Positions 47,301-58,812 of a stretch of DNA of 64,000 nt are shown here, in pieces. This stretch comes from Turritopsis dohrnii (lineage: Eukaryota > Cnidaria > Hydrozoa > Anthoathecata > Oceaniidae), in contig BQMF02000160.1 in the NCBI GenBank assembly GCA_027922465.2, forward strand, positions 372,001-436,000, given 5' to 3'. Below the pieces are notes generated by a model. It saw nothing but the letters and a program-made list of their open reading frames with translations, was not told where the DNA came from and searched no databases. The translations under genes and the position numbers were made by a program. The stretch's first letter is position 1; the number at the start of each line of letters is the position of its first letter.

Positions 47301-49740
47301 TTGGTGATAGTGTGTTCTCATTTTTCAAAGGCCTAGCTGGACAAAAGGCCATTACTAAAGATGCAATGATGCCTGTTCTTGACAAAATGCGAGAACATCT
47401 ATGTTGTAAGTTATTTATCAACTAAAACAAAACTTTTACCTAGTTTCATAAAAATCTTCATTTTAGTTAATAAACTTCGTGTTTTTCAGCTAAAAATGTT
47501 GCTACTGACATTTCTGAGAAGTTGTGTAATTCAGTTGCTGCAAAGTTAGAAGGAAAAGTACTGGGAACATTTACTGGTATGGCTCAGTTGTTATCTTTTT
47601 TGTTGTTGGTACAGTGTAATTATCCAATATGTTTAACATAATATTTTTCTGTTCATACTTACAGTATATCAAGCAAGGGACAAAATCATAAGATTTACAA
47701 ACATTAAATGTATTTCATTGCTCTGGAACTTTTTATTTGAATAGGTGTTGCATCTGCAGTCAAGACAAGCATGCAGGAATCCCTCGTTCAAATATTGTCT
47801 CCTAAAAAGCGCATTGATATCTTGCGCGATGTAATGGAAGCAAAGAGAAAAGGAAAACCTTATGTGATAGTCTTCTGTGGTGTGAATGGGGTCGGCAAAT
47901 CAACCAATCTCGCCAAGGTAACATAGTCTATAATGAACAAAAGGCTGCAAAAGTTGTTCTCCAAACTTGTGAACTGTAGCGTAATAAAAAAATATGTATA
48001 AAAATGTATATAGAAAAAAGAAATATGAAAAAAGGATTATATGATATTCTCTTTTGTTTTCAACAGATCTGTTTTTGGTTAATGGAAAATAATCATCGTG
48101 TAATGATTGCTGCCTGTGATACATTTCGTTCCGGCGCTGTCGAACAGTTAAGAACACATTGTTGTCGCTTGAAAGCACTGCATCCAAAGACAAATAACAG
48201 CGAACCAGAAAAAGTGATTTTATATGATAAAGGTTACGGTAAAGATGCTGCTGCTGTTGCAATGGAAGCAATTACTCTTGGTAAGCGCAAAAAAAACCAC
48301 AAAACACAAAAAAATTTGCTAAGAAGTCTTTTATTGTTGTTTTATTGTTGTTATGTTTGAATGTTATATTTTCAGCTCGTGAACTGCGTAATGATGTTGT
48401 TTTGGTGGACACAGCTGGTCGTATGCAAGATAATGAGCCGTTGATGAGATCATTGGCGAAGGTATCTGCTTCGATTTTTTTGACTGTTTCCTCTAATAAT
48501 TAATTTTTAAGTATTACACTCATGATGTCCACTGGAAAGTGTGGACGAATATACAGTTAAAATACAAATCAAGACTTTGTCATCTTTTCTTGGTTTAAAA
48601 TGTTCAAGCTTCTTGTGATTTTGTTTTTAATTAAGTATTCTGAAACCATTTATTTGATATACAATAATGTTGTTTATTCACGTTATTAAATTTATTTAAT
48701 TTGTTATTTAATTTTTAAGTATTTGACAGTTCCCTCTAATAATTATTATTTCATTCATAATCCATCATCCACTGACGTAACGTATAACGTAAATTAAACC
48801 GTTTCTGTGCACCCTATTTTCCCTAAGAAACGCCTGACTACTTATTGAATTGTTTTGAAATCTGAGTATATAATTATTAGTACATATCCCAATGCTCCAC
48901 AAATTTACACAAATTCCAAAGAAGAGCTATGGAAGGAAATTATGACATTAAAATTTTCTACAATAATATAACCATAAATTGAAATTGTTCCAATAAATAT
49001 AATTATGTTAGCTTATCTAAATGTAGGTTGAAGGGAAAGTCTGAAGTTCTTGTTAATTTTAGTTAATTAAAATCAATGAACCTGACTTGGTCTTGTTCGT
49101 TGGGGAAGCATTGGTTGGCAATGATGGAGTGGATCAGTTAAGGAAGTTTAACCAAGCCTTGGCAGACCATTCAGACATCAACAATCCACATCTCATTGAT
49201 GGAATTGTGTTGACCAAGTTCGACACAATTGATGATAAGGTGGGTCGCTTTATATAAAAATAGTTTGGGGTCTGTACAAAAATACTGGTCTTATGTCGGA
49301 CCGGCAAATCGATACTTTAGGGCTGTTATAAAAAACAGCACGTTTATGATACAATATCAAGCAAATGTATTTCGAAAGTATACTAGAATAGACTTAACAA
49401 AATTCCAAAACTGATTTCTACAAGGATGAAACAAACAGTTATCGTGCAGAATGGACAAAAATGCTAATACTTTTGTAACAGACCCTTTGCAGCCAACCCC
49501 GAGCGAACATGTGATGATAACATAGCGAAAGATTTTGTTTCTTCTATGTTTTTGTCTTCTTTTACCTTGCCTATCACAAAACTAATCTTTTGTTGTGCAT
49601 TATTAATTTAGGTGGGTGCGTCCATTTCTATGACGTATGAAACTGGCCAACCAATCGTGTTTGTCGGTACTGGTCAGACCTACACAGATTTGCGTAATTT
49701 GAACGTTAATGCTGTGGTTAAGTCGTTATTGAAATCATAA
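35365..49740 (+). CDS. SRPRA: Signal recognition particle receptor subunit alpha, 13 exons
   Basis: SRPRA is the GTPase at the ER membrane that docks the SRP-ribosome complex. Exons: 35365-35481, 45814-45897, 45980-46277, 46392-46629, 46705-46864, 47080-47192, 47284-47405, 47490-47576, 47745-47917, 48067-48280, 48376-48461, 49063-49239 and 49612-49740. They total 1998 nt, or 665 residues plus TAA. All joins keep the frame and use GT/AG. The N-terminal SRX part begins [20 protein letters not shown]; a charged linker with a SPKSPK repeat follows. The NG GTPase has GVNGVGKST (G1), [21 protein letters not shown] (G3), TKFDTIDDK (G4) and GTGQTYTDL (G5). Intron 1 is about 10.3 kb and full of transposons, while the other introns are mostly under 700 bp. 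AATAAA lies at 49914. I see no broken motif, so it should be functional. Confidence 0.96.
36030..36365 (-). pseudogene. HTH-psq/pogo-type DNA-binding protein, truncated
   Basis: The frame starts in [20 protein letters not shown] and [17 protein letters not shown], a helix-turn-helix of the pipsqueak/CENP-B type (A-I-x-x-G-x-S-x-R-x-x-x-x-x-F-x-V-S-x-S-T-L-x-D). [17 protein letters not shown] and a [10 protein letters not shown] second helical segment follow, as in pogo-related transposases. It ends at 36030, so no DDE domain is present. It is transcribed away from the ATSHGK gene next to it. Sequence just upstream in another frame ([13 protein letters not shown]) suggests a frameshift at the N-terminus. 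Confidence 0.6.
37172..38888. mobile_element. 1.7-kb foldback with AGTATAC repeats, nested
   Basis: CCCTTATCAAAAT (37172) and its inverse (ending 38888) bound a region whose two ends are packed with AAGTATAC/GTATACTT and ATGTACTTC motifs (37185-37480 and 38610-38875). It lies wholly inside the 36956-39546 element. The interior is non-coding. Confidence 0.6.
37670..37790 (+). repeat. AGGATCCT short-repeat tract
   Basis: AGGATCCT and AGATCTTACAGGAT variants occur about ten times in 120 bp. The core is palindromic, so the tract can fold on either strand. It is inside the nested foldback. Confidence 0.6.
43216..43513 (+). pseudogene. 3' end of a second LINE, plus strand, with poly(A)
   Basis: An open frame 43216-43434 reads [36 protein letters not shown] and a final [13 protein letters not shown]. 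This is the C-terminal signature of LINE polyproteins, with a CxxC-like end. A run of 13 A follows at about 43499. It abuts the minus-strand LINE at 43200, head to head. Confidence 0.6.
44400..44815. repeat. Family R repeat, third copy
   Basis: GATGACGTCATATCTGC, CAGACCCCAAAAAACGTCAT, TATTGGTTCTCGAGATATTT and CCCC, and then ATATCACTCTCTAAAATAAA with AGTGTGATAT. It matches the copies at 4157-4653 and 32360-32640. The last part is a short inverted repeat (ATATCAC...GTGATAT). It lies in SRPRA intron 1. Confidence 0.6.
48480..49062. other. SRPRA intron 11; diverged internal duplication
   Basis: TTCCTCTAATAATTAATTTT at 48487 resembles TCCCTCTAATAATTATTATT at 48730, and both are followed by a CCACTG motif. 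No gene is seen inside. Confidence 0.4.
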
Positions 49741-49913
49741 ACACTTCACATCTGCAGGGTAATCTACATAAAAGGGGTTTAAGCACGACTACACAGTATT
49801 CTGTGTCCACTTAGTGAGAGAAAACGGAGATATTTTCTTTGAGGAGTGATGCAGAGCAGTGATGTTTCTCATGATTGTCTTTTTAGCTACATATATTTTT
49901 GAAATTTATGGAA

Positions 49914-49919
49914 AATAAA
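49914..49919 (+). promoter_or_regulatory. Poly(A) signal for SRPRA
   Basis: AATAAA lies 174 bases after the SRPRA stop codon, with a T-rich stretch downstream. It is the first canonical signal after the stop. Confidence 0.6.
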
Positions 49920-49924
49920 TTCAT

Positions 49925-50925
49925 TTGTTACTGGTTTGGATTAATTCAATTCCTTTGTTTTCATTTGGCTTTTAACTTCTAATTCCATATGCTGATGTGA
50001 ATAGGTTTTGTTATCTGCTCTGGTTGATGCTGTTTCTGTTGCATTTGCACGAAAACATTCTTCATACAAATTTTCTCAAACAAGTGACGTGGATGTATTT
50101 ATAAACTCCTTCCTATATTTTTTGTTTTGGTTGCAAAGAAAATATTAAGCCTGACAACTATTTTGCTTTTATTGAAATCGTGGAAATATATTTATTAAAA
50201 TAAAATTTTTAGTTATAATTACTAGCAAAAATATTCAGTATTTCGTATAAGTTTGATTTCCTTCTTTCCAACGTCATTCAACCTCAATTTCCTTAAAGTT
50301 CCGTGAAGAAACGACCTTGAAGTGTTCTTCATAGAGTTCTCTTACAACATTAATGGTATCAGAAAACTCGCAAATGATAAAAAGTCATTTTTAGCAAAAC
50401 GTAGGCTTAGAGTCAGTGAAAGCATGTCTTCCTATAAAAGTGCTTTTGGGTCAATCAAGATTGCAGGATGTTCAGCTTTCTTAGCTTTTTATGGAATCGT
50501 TTTCAGCCCCAATATGCCTTGTTAAAAAGAAAAGCTTGTTGAAATTGAATAATCGTTTTTCTTTTGTGTCAAATATTACCAAAAGGCCTTTGAGAAGCTT
50601 TTGGTTTGTGATTGTTTTGCAATGGAATGTCGAAAATAATCTTCTATTGAGTAGGATTTAACCTTCACTAAAGCTGGTATTTATGTAAATCTATAAACTT
50701 CGTTGCATAATAAACTTGTCTGATGATGTTGGGGTTTTGTCTGTTTCAGGTTTGTGCCGAGTTACAGTTGACTTTCGAAAACTCGAACTTTCAGGGGACC
50801 GGGAAAATAGAAATTGGTAAAAAGCACAAGGGGTCGACAAAAAATATGGATTTATGGACTGAATGTTCGAGTTTTTACCGAGTCGACTGTATACTTTTTC
50901 AGACAAATAAAATATATTCTGGTTA
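49925..50925. other. Intergenic stretch downstream of SRPRA
   Basis: AT-rich. The short frames here (for example 50322-50525) have no recognisable feature and I do not support them as genes. Confidence 0.45.
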
Positions 50926-50927
50926 CA

Positions 50928-53195
50928 GTGGAATCTGTATAAGGCGGACACAAACACTTGGAACAAAATGATTTACGGTCAAATTCTCATAAAAAAAAAT
51001 CTCTATAAAGCGGACAGTACTAAAAGCGATACTCACGCGTCAAATGATCATTTTTTACATTTTTCTACTTTATTATTTACATTTTCAAATAATTTGTTAA
51101 TGTTGTTTCTTCCCTGTCGAAAGCATTCTCAGGTTCAATCAGTTCGAACACCACTGGTATTTCCAAACCATACCCAGCTCCTTTGACACACTTACCTGTG
51201 ACTTGCATGATATGGTACAGCTTGGAATTTTCGTAAAAAGATTCATTGCTTTGCTAAGGTTTCATGGACATGTCCTACTATACGACTATTGAAAGTAACA
51301 GATCTTATCGTGATCGTTATTTTCTTCCGATCCTATCTGAACTTCATCGCCAACTTTTGGATCCTACAAATGCATATAAGCGTGATATCCACGTACAAAT
51401 GAGTTAAAAGCGAATCTTTTTTCTTTAATGACGTATAAAGGGATCTCCATTTCAATGTTTCGGAGTAAAACATTTGAAAATTGATGCTCGTTTGATGCCA
51501 TATCGTCTTTCATTCCTTGTATCATAGATACTTTTTTGTGTTTTGTGTGTAATGCGGACAACAACATTGCAATGTAGAATTTCGAATGCGCTGAATTGTA
51601 TGAAGAATTTTATTTCGGTCCCAATAGAATAACATTCGCGACGAATAAGCATTATCTCGCTGGAAAAACACATGAGGAAAAGATGTTGGATTTTGAAAGG
51701 AAGAATCCAAGTGTAGGTTGCAGAGCCATTGATGAAAAGTTAAATATTGGGAAATCGGCAGCCGCCTCTATTTTGAGTAAGAAAGATAAAATCCGCCAAC
51801 AACATGAATTTTTTCATAAAGGAAAAACTCGAAAACAAGGATGATCATAGCTTTTGTGCTATCGGCTGGCTGGCTGGCTAAAAAACTAGCTACGCTATCA
51901 TGGAGTGTCGCATTGTTGGCATTGTTAAAGCATTACCAGAGAGAGGATTGATTGAAAAAGGAAAAAACGTTAAAGGAGGAAAAAAATCTAAACAAAGAAT
52001 GACCGTCGTCTTTTTCGTGAACCCAGCTGGGCAAAAAATTGACCAATCTGCTGTGATCTGGAGGAGTAAAGTACCGGTTGCTTCAAAAAGTTAAACGCCT
52101 CATCGCGACCATTTGATGTGAAACGCTTCATCACGGCCAGATGTGAATTATTACTCAAATCCTAAATCATCGATGACTTCAGAAGTTATGGAAGCGGTGT
52201 TGACCCGTCTTAGCAGAAAGCTCGCCTGAAGACCGAAAAGTGTTCCTCTTCTCACCAACGCGACATGTCCAAGACCGATTCTCTCAGAACAAGCTCATCT
52301 TTTTACCAAAAAATACAACCTCGAGGCTTCAACAATAATACAAAATAATGCAGGAATAATACAAAACTTCAAAGTGAAATTCCGAAAAATGCTGGTCAAG
52401 TACGCACTAGCAAGGATCGAAGAGGACTAATCCGCTGCAGAGATCATCAAGAACTTGGACGTTCTTCAAGTTATTAGGTTATTTTACAAGAATAACATAA
52501 ACTGGCTTAGATTCTTAATAATTCTTCAAATGTGAGCCTGAAGTATTCTTAAGTGATTCTTAAATATTTCTGGAAAAAACAGTGTACAATGAAGCTGAAC
52601 GGGGCATATTAGATAAACTGCAACGGTAAAAGAGGGAGGATCGACATCAAAGAGCAACAAAAGAACGTTATTTACCACGGCTTTATGTAATTTATGCCTT
52701 TCTGACTTTCCTGAGATTTCTTATCACACTTTGAGCCTTGAGGTCATTCTGAGAATATTCTTAAATTTTGACGATTTTGAGCCTCGTGATCCTTATAAAA
52801 AGAATTCTTATAAAAAAAACTGTGTACAGGAATCATGGAAAGATGTTACCAATGCAACCATTAAACATTGTTTCAAGAAATGTGGAATCATTAAACCGGA
52901 CGAAGAAGTGATGGAAGAAGAGGATGACAAGTTCGAGGTACTGGTACGCGAGCTCACGCCAGATGTTTCAGCATATGCTAATTTCGACGCTAACGTTCAA
53001 GCATCTGAGCCAATGACTAACGAGCAAGAGATTAACTGGCGAGAACGTGTGAGAGAAGATGCAGTCACTGTGGTGAAGAATACAACTAATGCCAGCAATG
53101 AAATTTCTGATGAGGAAGACGGGACGAATGCCGCGACAGTGACGACAAGTAAAACAATGATGGGAAAGGAAACATCAGTTGTTCAGAACTGATTT
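50928..53195 (+). pseudogene. Tigger/pogo DNA transposon relic
   Basis: CAGTGGAATCTGTATAAGGC then GGAC at 50928 resembles pogo/Tigger terminal repeats, and ATCTCTATAAAGCGGACA at 50999 repeats it. The transposase is broken. 51596-51844 has a CENP-B-type HTH (NPSVGCRAIDEKLNIGKSAA and then ASIL). 51990-52094 has a DDE-region piece (QRMTVVFFVNPAGQ, AVIWRSKVP). 52731-53192 has the C-terminal part (ESWKDVTNATIKHCFKKCGI and VRELTPDVSAYANFDA). Most of the catalytic domain is missing. The right terminal repeat was not found. Confidence 0.72.
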
Positions 53196-53199
53196 CAAT

Positions 53200-54130
53200 T
53201 CAGTTGTGCTCTCTAATTGATGGTGAAGGTCAAGCCATGCTTTTGGTGATAACAAAAATGATCGAGAACATCAAAATCGCCAGCAAAAATCCATCAAAGA
53301 CTTTTTCTCATCTCAGTAGGATTTCTGTAAAGACTTTTTGTTGATATTTGTTCTGAACTGCATAAAATACTTGTTTTCATTCCCTATGTCTATTGTTTGG
53401 TTTGAAAGCTTATTAGATCATGAACCGATTTTCATAAGCTTTAGTTCTCTTTGTTGTAACAACGCAATGTTTGTTGTTCAGAAAACGCCAGACGCCAGAG
53501 TAGTTTTCTTGGATTAAATTTGGGTGTCTTAATAGCAAATTCTGAAAATAATTTGTCTCGATTTCCTGTTGATTTGTAGAGGGTAAATTACGAAATCATG
53601 TGTCCGGGCAAGAAAGTTTCCAGCTTAGTCGGAAGGTGACTTTTACTTCCATTTTATTTGTCTGCAATACACGAAACATCATAGAAGTTACCTTAGCCAG
53701 AAATCCAGAAATAGATAGAATGTTGTTGCAACTAGTTTATCAGCCCTTTTAACAAATCCATTTTTACGTGCACACCGATTTTAAACGCCCAGCGAATATA
53801 TGTCGAACGCTATTTCTCCACCCCCATTCAAAAGCGTAAAATTCCATTTTGCTTTGTTTTCCTAATATTTCTGAACTTTCATCGTCTGAGTGAACTTTGA
53901 AACCTCACAAAGAATAACCATCTTTTTTCACATGCAATGAATAACCTGTATTTATGAAAGCTCGACATCACTTTTGACCACTGTAATTTTGATGCTGTTG
54001 CATGAGAGCTTTAGGAAAGGAAAAAATCCTCTCTTACAATATTGTCCTTCAACTTCAGGCTTTTCCTTGGATATAACTGATTCAACGGCAAAAGTAAAAT
54101 ACTTCAGTTTTAAGTATCTGGCTTTAAGTA
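53200..54130. other. Gene-free stretch
   Basis: No supported coding region or structured repeat. It probably includes the eroded 3' end of the Tigger element. Confidence 0.4.
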
Positions 54131-54131
54131 T

Positions 54132-54390
54132 CAGGGCCGTAATTTCTGGGGGGGGCTAGGGGGCTGAAGCCCCCCCAATATTTTTTGGTTGAAAAAAAAA
54201 AGTTGTTTTTAAAACACTAAAAAGCTATAATTTGGAGTAAAGTATTAAAGAAAACTTCCATGAGGAGGCTCCGACCCCTAAAACCCCTGCTGGTGGGCTT
54301 AGAGCCCCCGCGACCCCCGACTCAAAATAATTTCTCGCTCGCTCCATTTTTTTTAGCCCCCTCAATATTTTTGAAGAAATTACGGCCCTG
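54132..54390. mobile_element. 259-bp MITE with CAGGGCCGTAATTTC ends
   Basis: CAGGGCCGTAATTTCT at 54132 is matched in inverse by GAAATTACGGCCCTG ending at 54390. Next to them AGCCCCCCCAATATTTT and AGCCCCCTCAATATTTTTG form a second, direct similarity. A run of eight G is present at the left. A fragment of this family occurs at 5645-5698. Confidence 0.75.
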
Positions 54391-54479
54391 ATATCTTGTT
54401 TATAAACAACAGTAAAGATATCTCCATTTTTGGATTGCCATTAGAAAATTTTAAATAGGATGGCACTCCATCAGCGGCT

Positions 54480-54620
54480 TCGTCAAAAAGCCACGGCGAT
54501 GGAGATCATTTTTATTGAAATAGTGTGTTATTTCTATAGAAATACGGTCCTTCGCAGTGATGTTTCATCAAACTTGTCCGCTGGGTAGTGGAAAATGTTG
54601 TATATTGCAATGTATTTATA
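54480..54620. repeat. Dispersed repeat shared with 63.6 kb
   Basis: CATTTTTATTGAAATAGTGT and then ATTTCTATAGAAATACGGTC with CTTCGCAGTGAT resembles 63642-63705 (TTTTTATTGAAATTGTGTGG, CAGAAATGCACTCCTTCACA). It is non-coding. Confidence 0.5.
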
Positions 54621-54756
54621 CGCACTTCAAGTGTTCTATCGGAGAGACCCTCGAAATGTTTGTTCTGAAAAACTTGCATTCGCGATCTTTTTATGACGTA
54701 TATAGTATAGTTCATGCTAACATGGTATAAATATAATATGGTAAATAAGATATTAT

Positions 54757-54804
54757 AATATTTGATTGATTTATTGATTGATTTATTGATTGATTTATTG
54801 ATTT

Positions 54805-54841
<37 letters not shown>

Positions 54842-54842
54842 A
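54757..54842 (+). repeat. (GATTGATTTATT)n simple repeat
   Basis: Alternating TTGATTGATT and TTTATTGATT units run for about 85 bp and end in pure GATT units. Confidence 0.85.
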
Positions 54843-54844
54843 TT

Positions 54845-55555
54845 CAGTGAAAACTAGGAGGAGTCCTCCTAGGTGAAAAAGACGGATGGCTACCGCGCTT
54901 TTGGAAACCAATCCATAGAAACATACTTTAACCAATCGGAAGAATTCGTTTAGTCAAGGGTTTGATTAAAGTGAACTCAAGCAATATTTACCTCGGAGAT
55001 CAAGATGGAAATCATTTTTGTTTTATTAACGAAAGTGCATAAACGCAGTCACACCGTCTATTTCCTATATGCCTCGGCCTCGTCTCCAAATTAATGTCAA
55101 AAATAGAAAAGAAACCTCTAAAAACTGTTCAAGACCAGAGAACAGCTACATATTATCATGAAGAGACATTTTCCCAGTTATCGTGCCTAAGCTCATTTTT
55201 AATATTCAAATTTTTCCTGACAAAGTGACGTATAAAAACTACACTCATCAATTAATCTGTAAAATTTGAGATGACGAGAAAAGGTTTATTTTGCCTGTTG
55301 TACCCACACTGATACTGAGAAATAATCTGGTGTTGTTGGCAAACTGCTATATATAGATATAGGGATAGATGTTGTGAAATATTTCTTTTCATGTTTCATT
55401 TGATTGAAAATCAGATAAATGAGAGGACGTCGTATACGGATTCGATTAATTATTAGTTAAAAAAAATTAAAAATAAATAGTTAATAAAAATAGTTAAATA
55501 AGTATAAAAGATTATAAAAAAATGTTTTTCACTTAGAGGATAATTCCTCTACTGA
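54845..55555. other. Gene-free stretch
   Basis: No supported gene or clear repeat, apart from AT-rich runs near 55450-55520. Confidence 0.4.
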
Positions 55556-55562
55556 CACATGT

Positions 55563-56094
55563 TCGACAGAATAACGAAAGACTGAAATCAAAATGGCGGC
55601 TAACAGAAGCACAAAAAGAAAATGTTGAAGCGAGCATTAAATGTGGTGGAACAAAATCAGTAGCTGAACTTTATAATTTTAGGAAAGAAAATAAGAAGCT
55701 TGAATCTCACGAGATGCAGCTTAAGAAAGATGTAAATAAAAGAGAACGAAGACTGATTGCAGACATGGAAGAAGAAAGCAGCTTAAAATGCTGTTTGAGA
55801 AAACCTAAAGTTAAAATCGATACCACTATCGAAAAAATCAAAAATGGAAAATTGATAGCTGTTAAAGAAAGAAAGGAAGAAACTGCCAACAACCAAAATG
55901 ATAAAATGGCAAACATCCTTGCATGTCAAGCTATCAAATCTACAAGTCTTTTAGTTCCTAAAGAAATGGAATTAAAATCATCACAAGAAAAACAAGTTAC
56001 GTCAAAAGGCGCTACTGACAAATGTTCGAAATCTTGCTTCAACTTGAAAATCCTGTTACCAAATTCTTCGGCACGTTCAGTGATTTTTTTCTGA
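55563..56094 (+). CDS. Candidate coiled-coil protein exon, plus strand
   Basis: The frame runs through VRQNNERLKSKWRLTEAQKE, NVEASIKCGGTKSV, ENKKLESHEMQLKKDV, ERRLIADMEEESS and EKIKNGKLIAVKERKEE, and stops at 56094. Heptad-like leucine spacing and K/E richness indicate a coiled coil. There is no clear ATG in frame at the 5' side; the nearest splice-like site is TTCGACAG at about 55570, so it may be an internal or last exon. The last ~170 bases are antisense to a coding exon of the other strand, so the true end may be earlier. It may also be transposon-derived. Confidence 0.4.
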
Positions 56095-56425
56095 AGATGA
56101 ATCAGCTTTTCTTCATTTTTGTGCCCGAGAAAATCTTGATCTTCGATAATTTTGCGTAACCTTACGTTTTCCTCTCGAAGAAAATTCACCTTGGATTCAT
56201 TATCAAGCTGGATAAAAACAACAAAAAAGTACTGTTGCTATAATCTTCCGAATTTCTAACTGATTCCTAGCTTACTCATCACCCTGCAACTGTTTTTAAA
56301 AAAACACATGGGAAATTCTTAAAAGAAACATACCAGATTCACAGTTTTTATGTCATTGTTTGGTTCAGTGGATGCCACATCTCTTTTCTGCATATCAAAT
56401 GCTAGGCTGTTTTGCAATCCTCGCC
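55926..56425 (-). CDS. Coiled-coil protein, last two exons, minus strand
   Basis: Exon 56425-56334 (after TACAG, before GTATGT) reads RGLQNSLAFDMQKRDVASTE and then PNNDIKTVNL. Exon 56207-55926 (after TATCCAG) reads LDNESKVNFLREENVRLRKI, EEKLIHLQKKITERAEEF and a tail ending LVDLIA-stop. The phases agree (92 nt = 2 + 90, then 282 nt). The second exon is a good coiled coil (heptads L, V, I, L). A further upstream exon may lie near 56515-56470 (ILEKEKTDRFKIYS), but its join is not in phase as I read it. Family unknown. It overlaps the plus-strand frame by about 169 bp. Confidence 0.5.
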
Positions 56426-56429
56426 CTGT

Positions 56430-57920
56430 ATTCAATTTAGTCAAGTTTAGAAATTTCAAAATGTCGATCCACTACTTGGAATAAATTTTAAAACGATCTG
56501 TTTTTTCTTTTTCAAGAATCTGCAAATGAACGGGATGAGCGTGCTGCTTCAGTCCATTCACTTTCAAAAACTGACGTCAAATAAACAAGCGTGTCTTTTT
56601 AAAGACGTGCTAGTGCCAACTTTGTACCTAGGACTAACTGGCCGAACACAGATTAGAGAATAAATCATTTATCATGTCATGAACAAGTTTATTATTTTGG
56701 CTGCGTTCCCATCGACAGGCAAAGTTTCAAGTTATTTTTGGCTATATGTACATAGTTTCAAACTTTGAAATGGGTATATACACATAACCTAGTGTGCGGT
56801 GTTGCCTGGATTTGAATACATTCAGATTTCTACATGTCAATGCGCAAATCTCCACGAGACAGGCAATCATCATTTTGTCTACTTTGCTTGCTCTCGATTT
56901 CGATATTAAACAGCTACTTATTCCAGAAGATTGTAGGAAAACATCCCGATGGATTTGTCCGCCCGATACTTCCCCGAACGGACGCTAGCCCGACGGAAAG
57001 TTTCCCGACCGGAAAATAAGCGATGTGTGGTAAAACCATGTCGAGTAGTAAACCCTGAATCGTTTCGGAAAAGGTCGGAATAATATCGGGGAACGGAAAA
57101 AGAGTGTGGCAAATAAAATGTATGAAAATATGAAAGAAGTGCTCTTTATAGCTGTGTTCTGTGTGTTGGCAGTGCTATTTTATGAAAATGAATTCAAAAC
57201 GAAACCAATAAACCGCACAAAAAAAGCTAGCCCGGTTTTTAATTTTAGTTAATTTCAAAATGGCGAGGTAAGATAAAGATGTAAGACGGAGTTTATTATC
57301 ATTTTGCAGCACAGCAAACAAAGCTGACGATTGTCTGAATTTCTTAATTATAAATCAATTCCATCAAGATTTCTTGGAATTTGTTTTAAGAAGAAGATAT
57401 GAGGAACACATCTTGGTCATTCTAATTTAATCGGATGAATTTTCGCGAATAGGCACTTTGAAAAATTACGCGTGGACTACTTTTTCGCGAATGGTTGTTT
57501 CGTAAAATTTCTTGTGAATTTATTTTCGCGATTAGAAGTATAATGAAAGAGTTCAAGAGTTGACAAACGTAAATTTTACGTGCATATGAATGAAAATCTC
57601 CGTAAAGGCATTTTTTTTCATAAGAACTTACGAAAAAAAAATTGTTACGACAAAATTTGCGTACATGTGAAACAAGCTTTGAAATCCAAAGTGGTCGTTG
57701 TGTGAGCATGAAATCACAACAAATAATGGATTATCGAATTTCTCGTTCGTTTTTCATGTTTTGTCAAGAAAGGGAAATTTTGAAAAATGATTACTAAAAT
57801 GCAAAGCGTTTTTTGTTGATATTGATATTCACTTGTAAGAATATGCCTGTGGCGATGTTTAGCAATAACAGTCTGAAAAACTTGCAACTCATCTAATTGA
57901 TTTTTCCGACAACCAAATAC
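56430..57920. other. No supported gene; GC-rich patch and repeat motifs
   Basis: 56930-57110 is unusually GC-rich, with CCCGA/TCGGG motifs (GATACTTCCCCGAACGGAC, TTCCCGACCGGAAA, GGTCGGAATAATATCGGGGA) and looks like a small foldback element. 57420-57550 has TTCGCGAAT motifs like those near 2.3 kb. ATGGCGAG/GTAAGA at 57260 could be a tiny first exon, but nothing supports it further. Confidence 0.4.
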
Positions 57921-57923
57921 TTA

Positions 57924-58219
57924 GGGACTGTTCATATGGAGGGGGGGCGGGATCTCACTATTTTTAAGAAACGCATGAAAAAATAAAATGTGTTCATATG
58001 ACAAGCAAGCCAGCCCGCCTTGCCGAGATCTCGCTTGTTTTTACCGAGATCTTTGCTAGGCGGAATGAAAATTGTACATATGAACACTCCATCCCCATGA
58101 GGCGGGCTGGAATTTCATCACGTTCCCGCACAAAAAGATGCGAGGTCAGGGATAAAAATTATCATCAGAACACTGGATAAAAATCAACCGGGACAGCCCG
58201 ATTCCATATGAACAGCTTC
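57924..58219. mobile_element. 296-bp Harbinger-type MITE
   Basis: GGGACTGTTCATATGGA at 57924 pairs with TCCATATGAACAGCTTC ending at 58219. Flanks are TTA on both sides (57921-57923 and 58220-58222). Inside, TGTTCATATGACAAG and GTACATATGAACACT form a second inverted pair, as do GCCCGCC and GGCGGGC. Confidence 0.75.
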
Positions 58220-58812
58220 TTAACCAAGTTTTCATTACTTTTTTTATTGCTCTACAAAAGTAAATAACTGGAAGTTTTTAGTTTTTGGGTTTACATCCCT
58301 AAAGGTTATATCTTTCGCCTGTCAACTTGCAACCAGTATAGCTAACTTACCACCAGAGGCAAGTAACTATAATACAGTGATTTAACTATCGCTAAGACCA
58401 GTGTCTAGTCAGTTGATGGCTTCTAATAGTGTACAAGCAACGGTGGTTGGAGTACACGAATTATCATAGCAAAGCTACTGTTTAACCTGTTTTAGAAGGT
58501 TTCGATAAGATCAGGTAAGAGGAAATGTGTGTTGTTGGTTAGTTCAAATTACTTGTAAAATCTACTCGAAAAGTATTCATTATGAAGGGCATGCATGCAT
58601 TTTAAAATCATCTTCAGCTTTGATACTGTTATAGATATTCATATAAAAAAGCGAGTACCAATTTTCCCAAAGAAGTCTCGAAACTTTCTTCGTACGAAAC
58701 ATCCAGAGAATGAATCGTTCCGTCACGACAGTTACGTCATCTTGATTTCACAACGTCAGCATGTAAAGCTGACGTCAAATTAGAAACATCGGAAAGCAGG
58801 TGAGGTTTTCAT

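Noticed and set aside
57130..57260. 43-codon frame with a hydrophobic N-terminus (MYENMKEVLFIAVFCVLAV)
   Set aside because: It is short, in a repeat-rich stretch, and has no supporting splice or conservation evidence.
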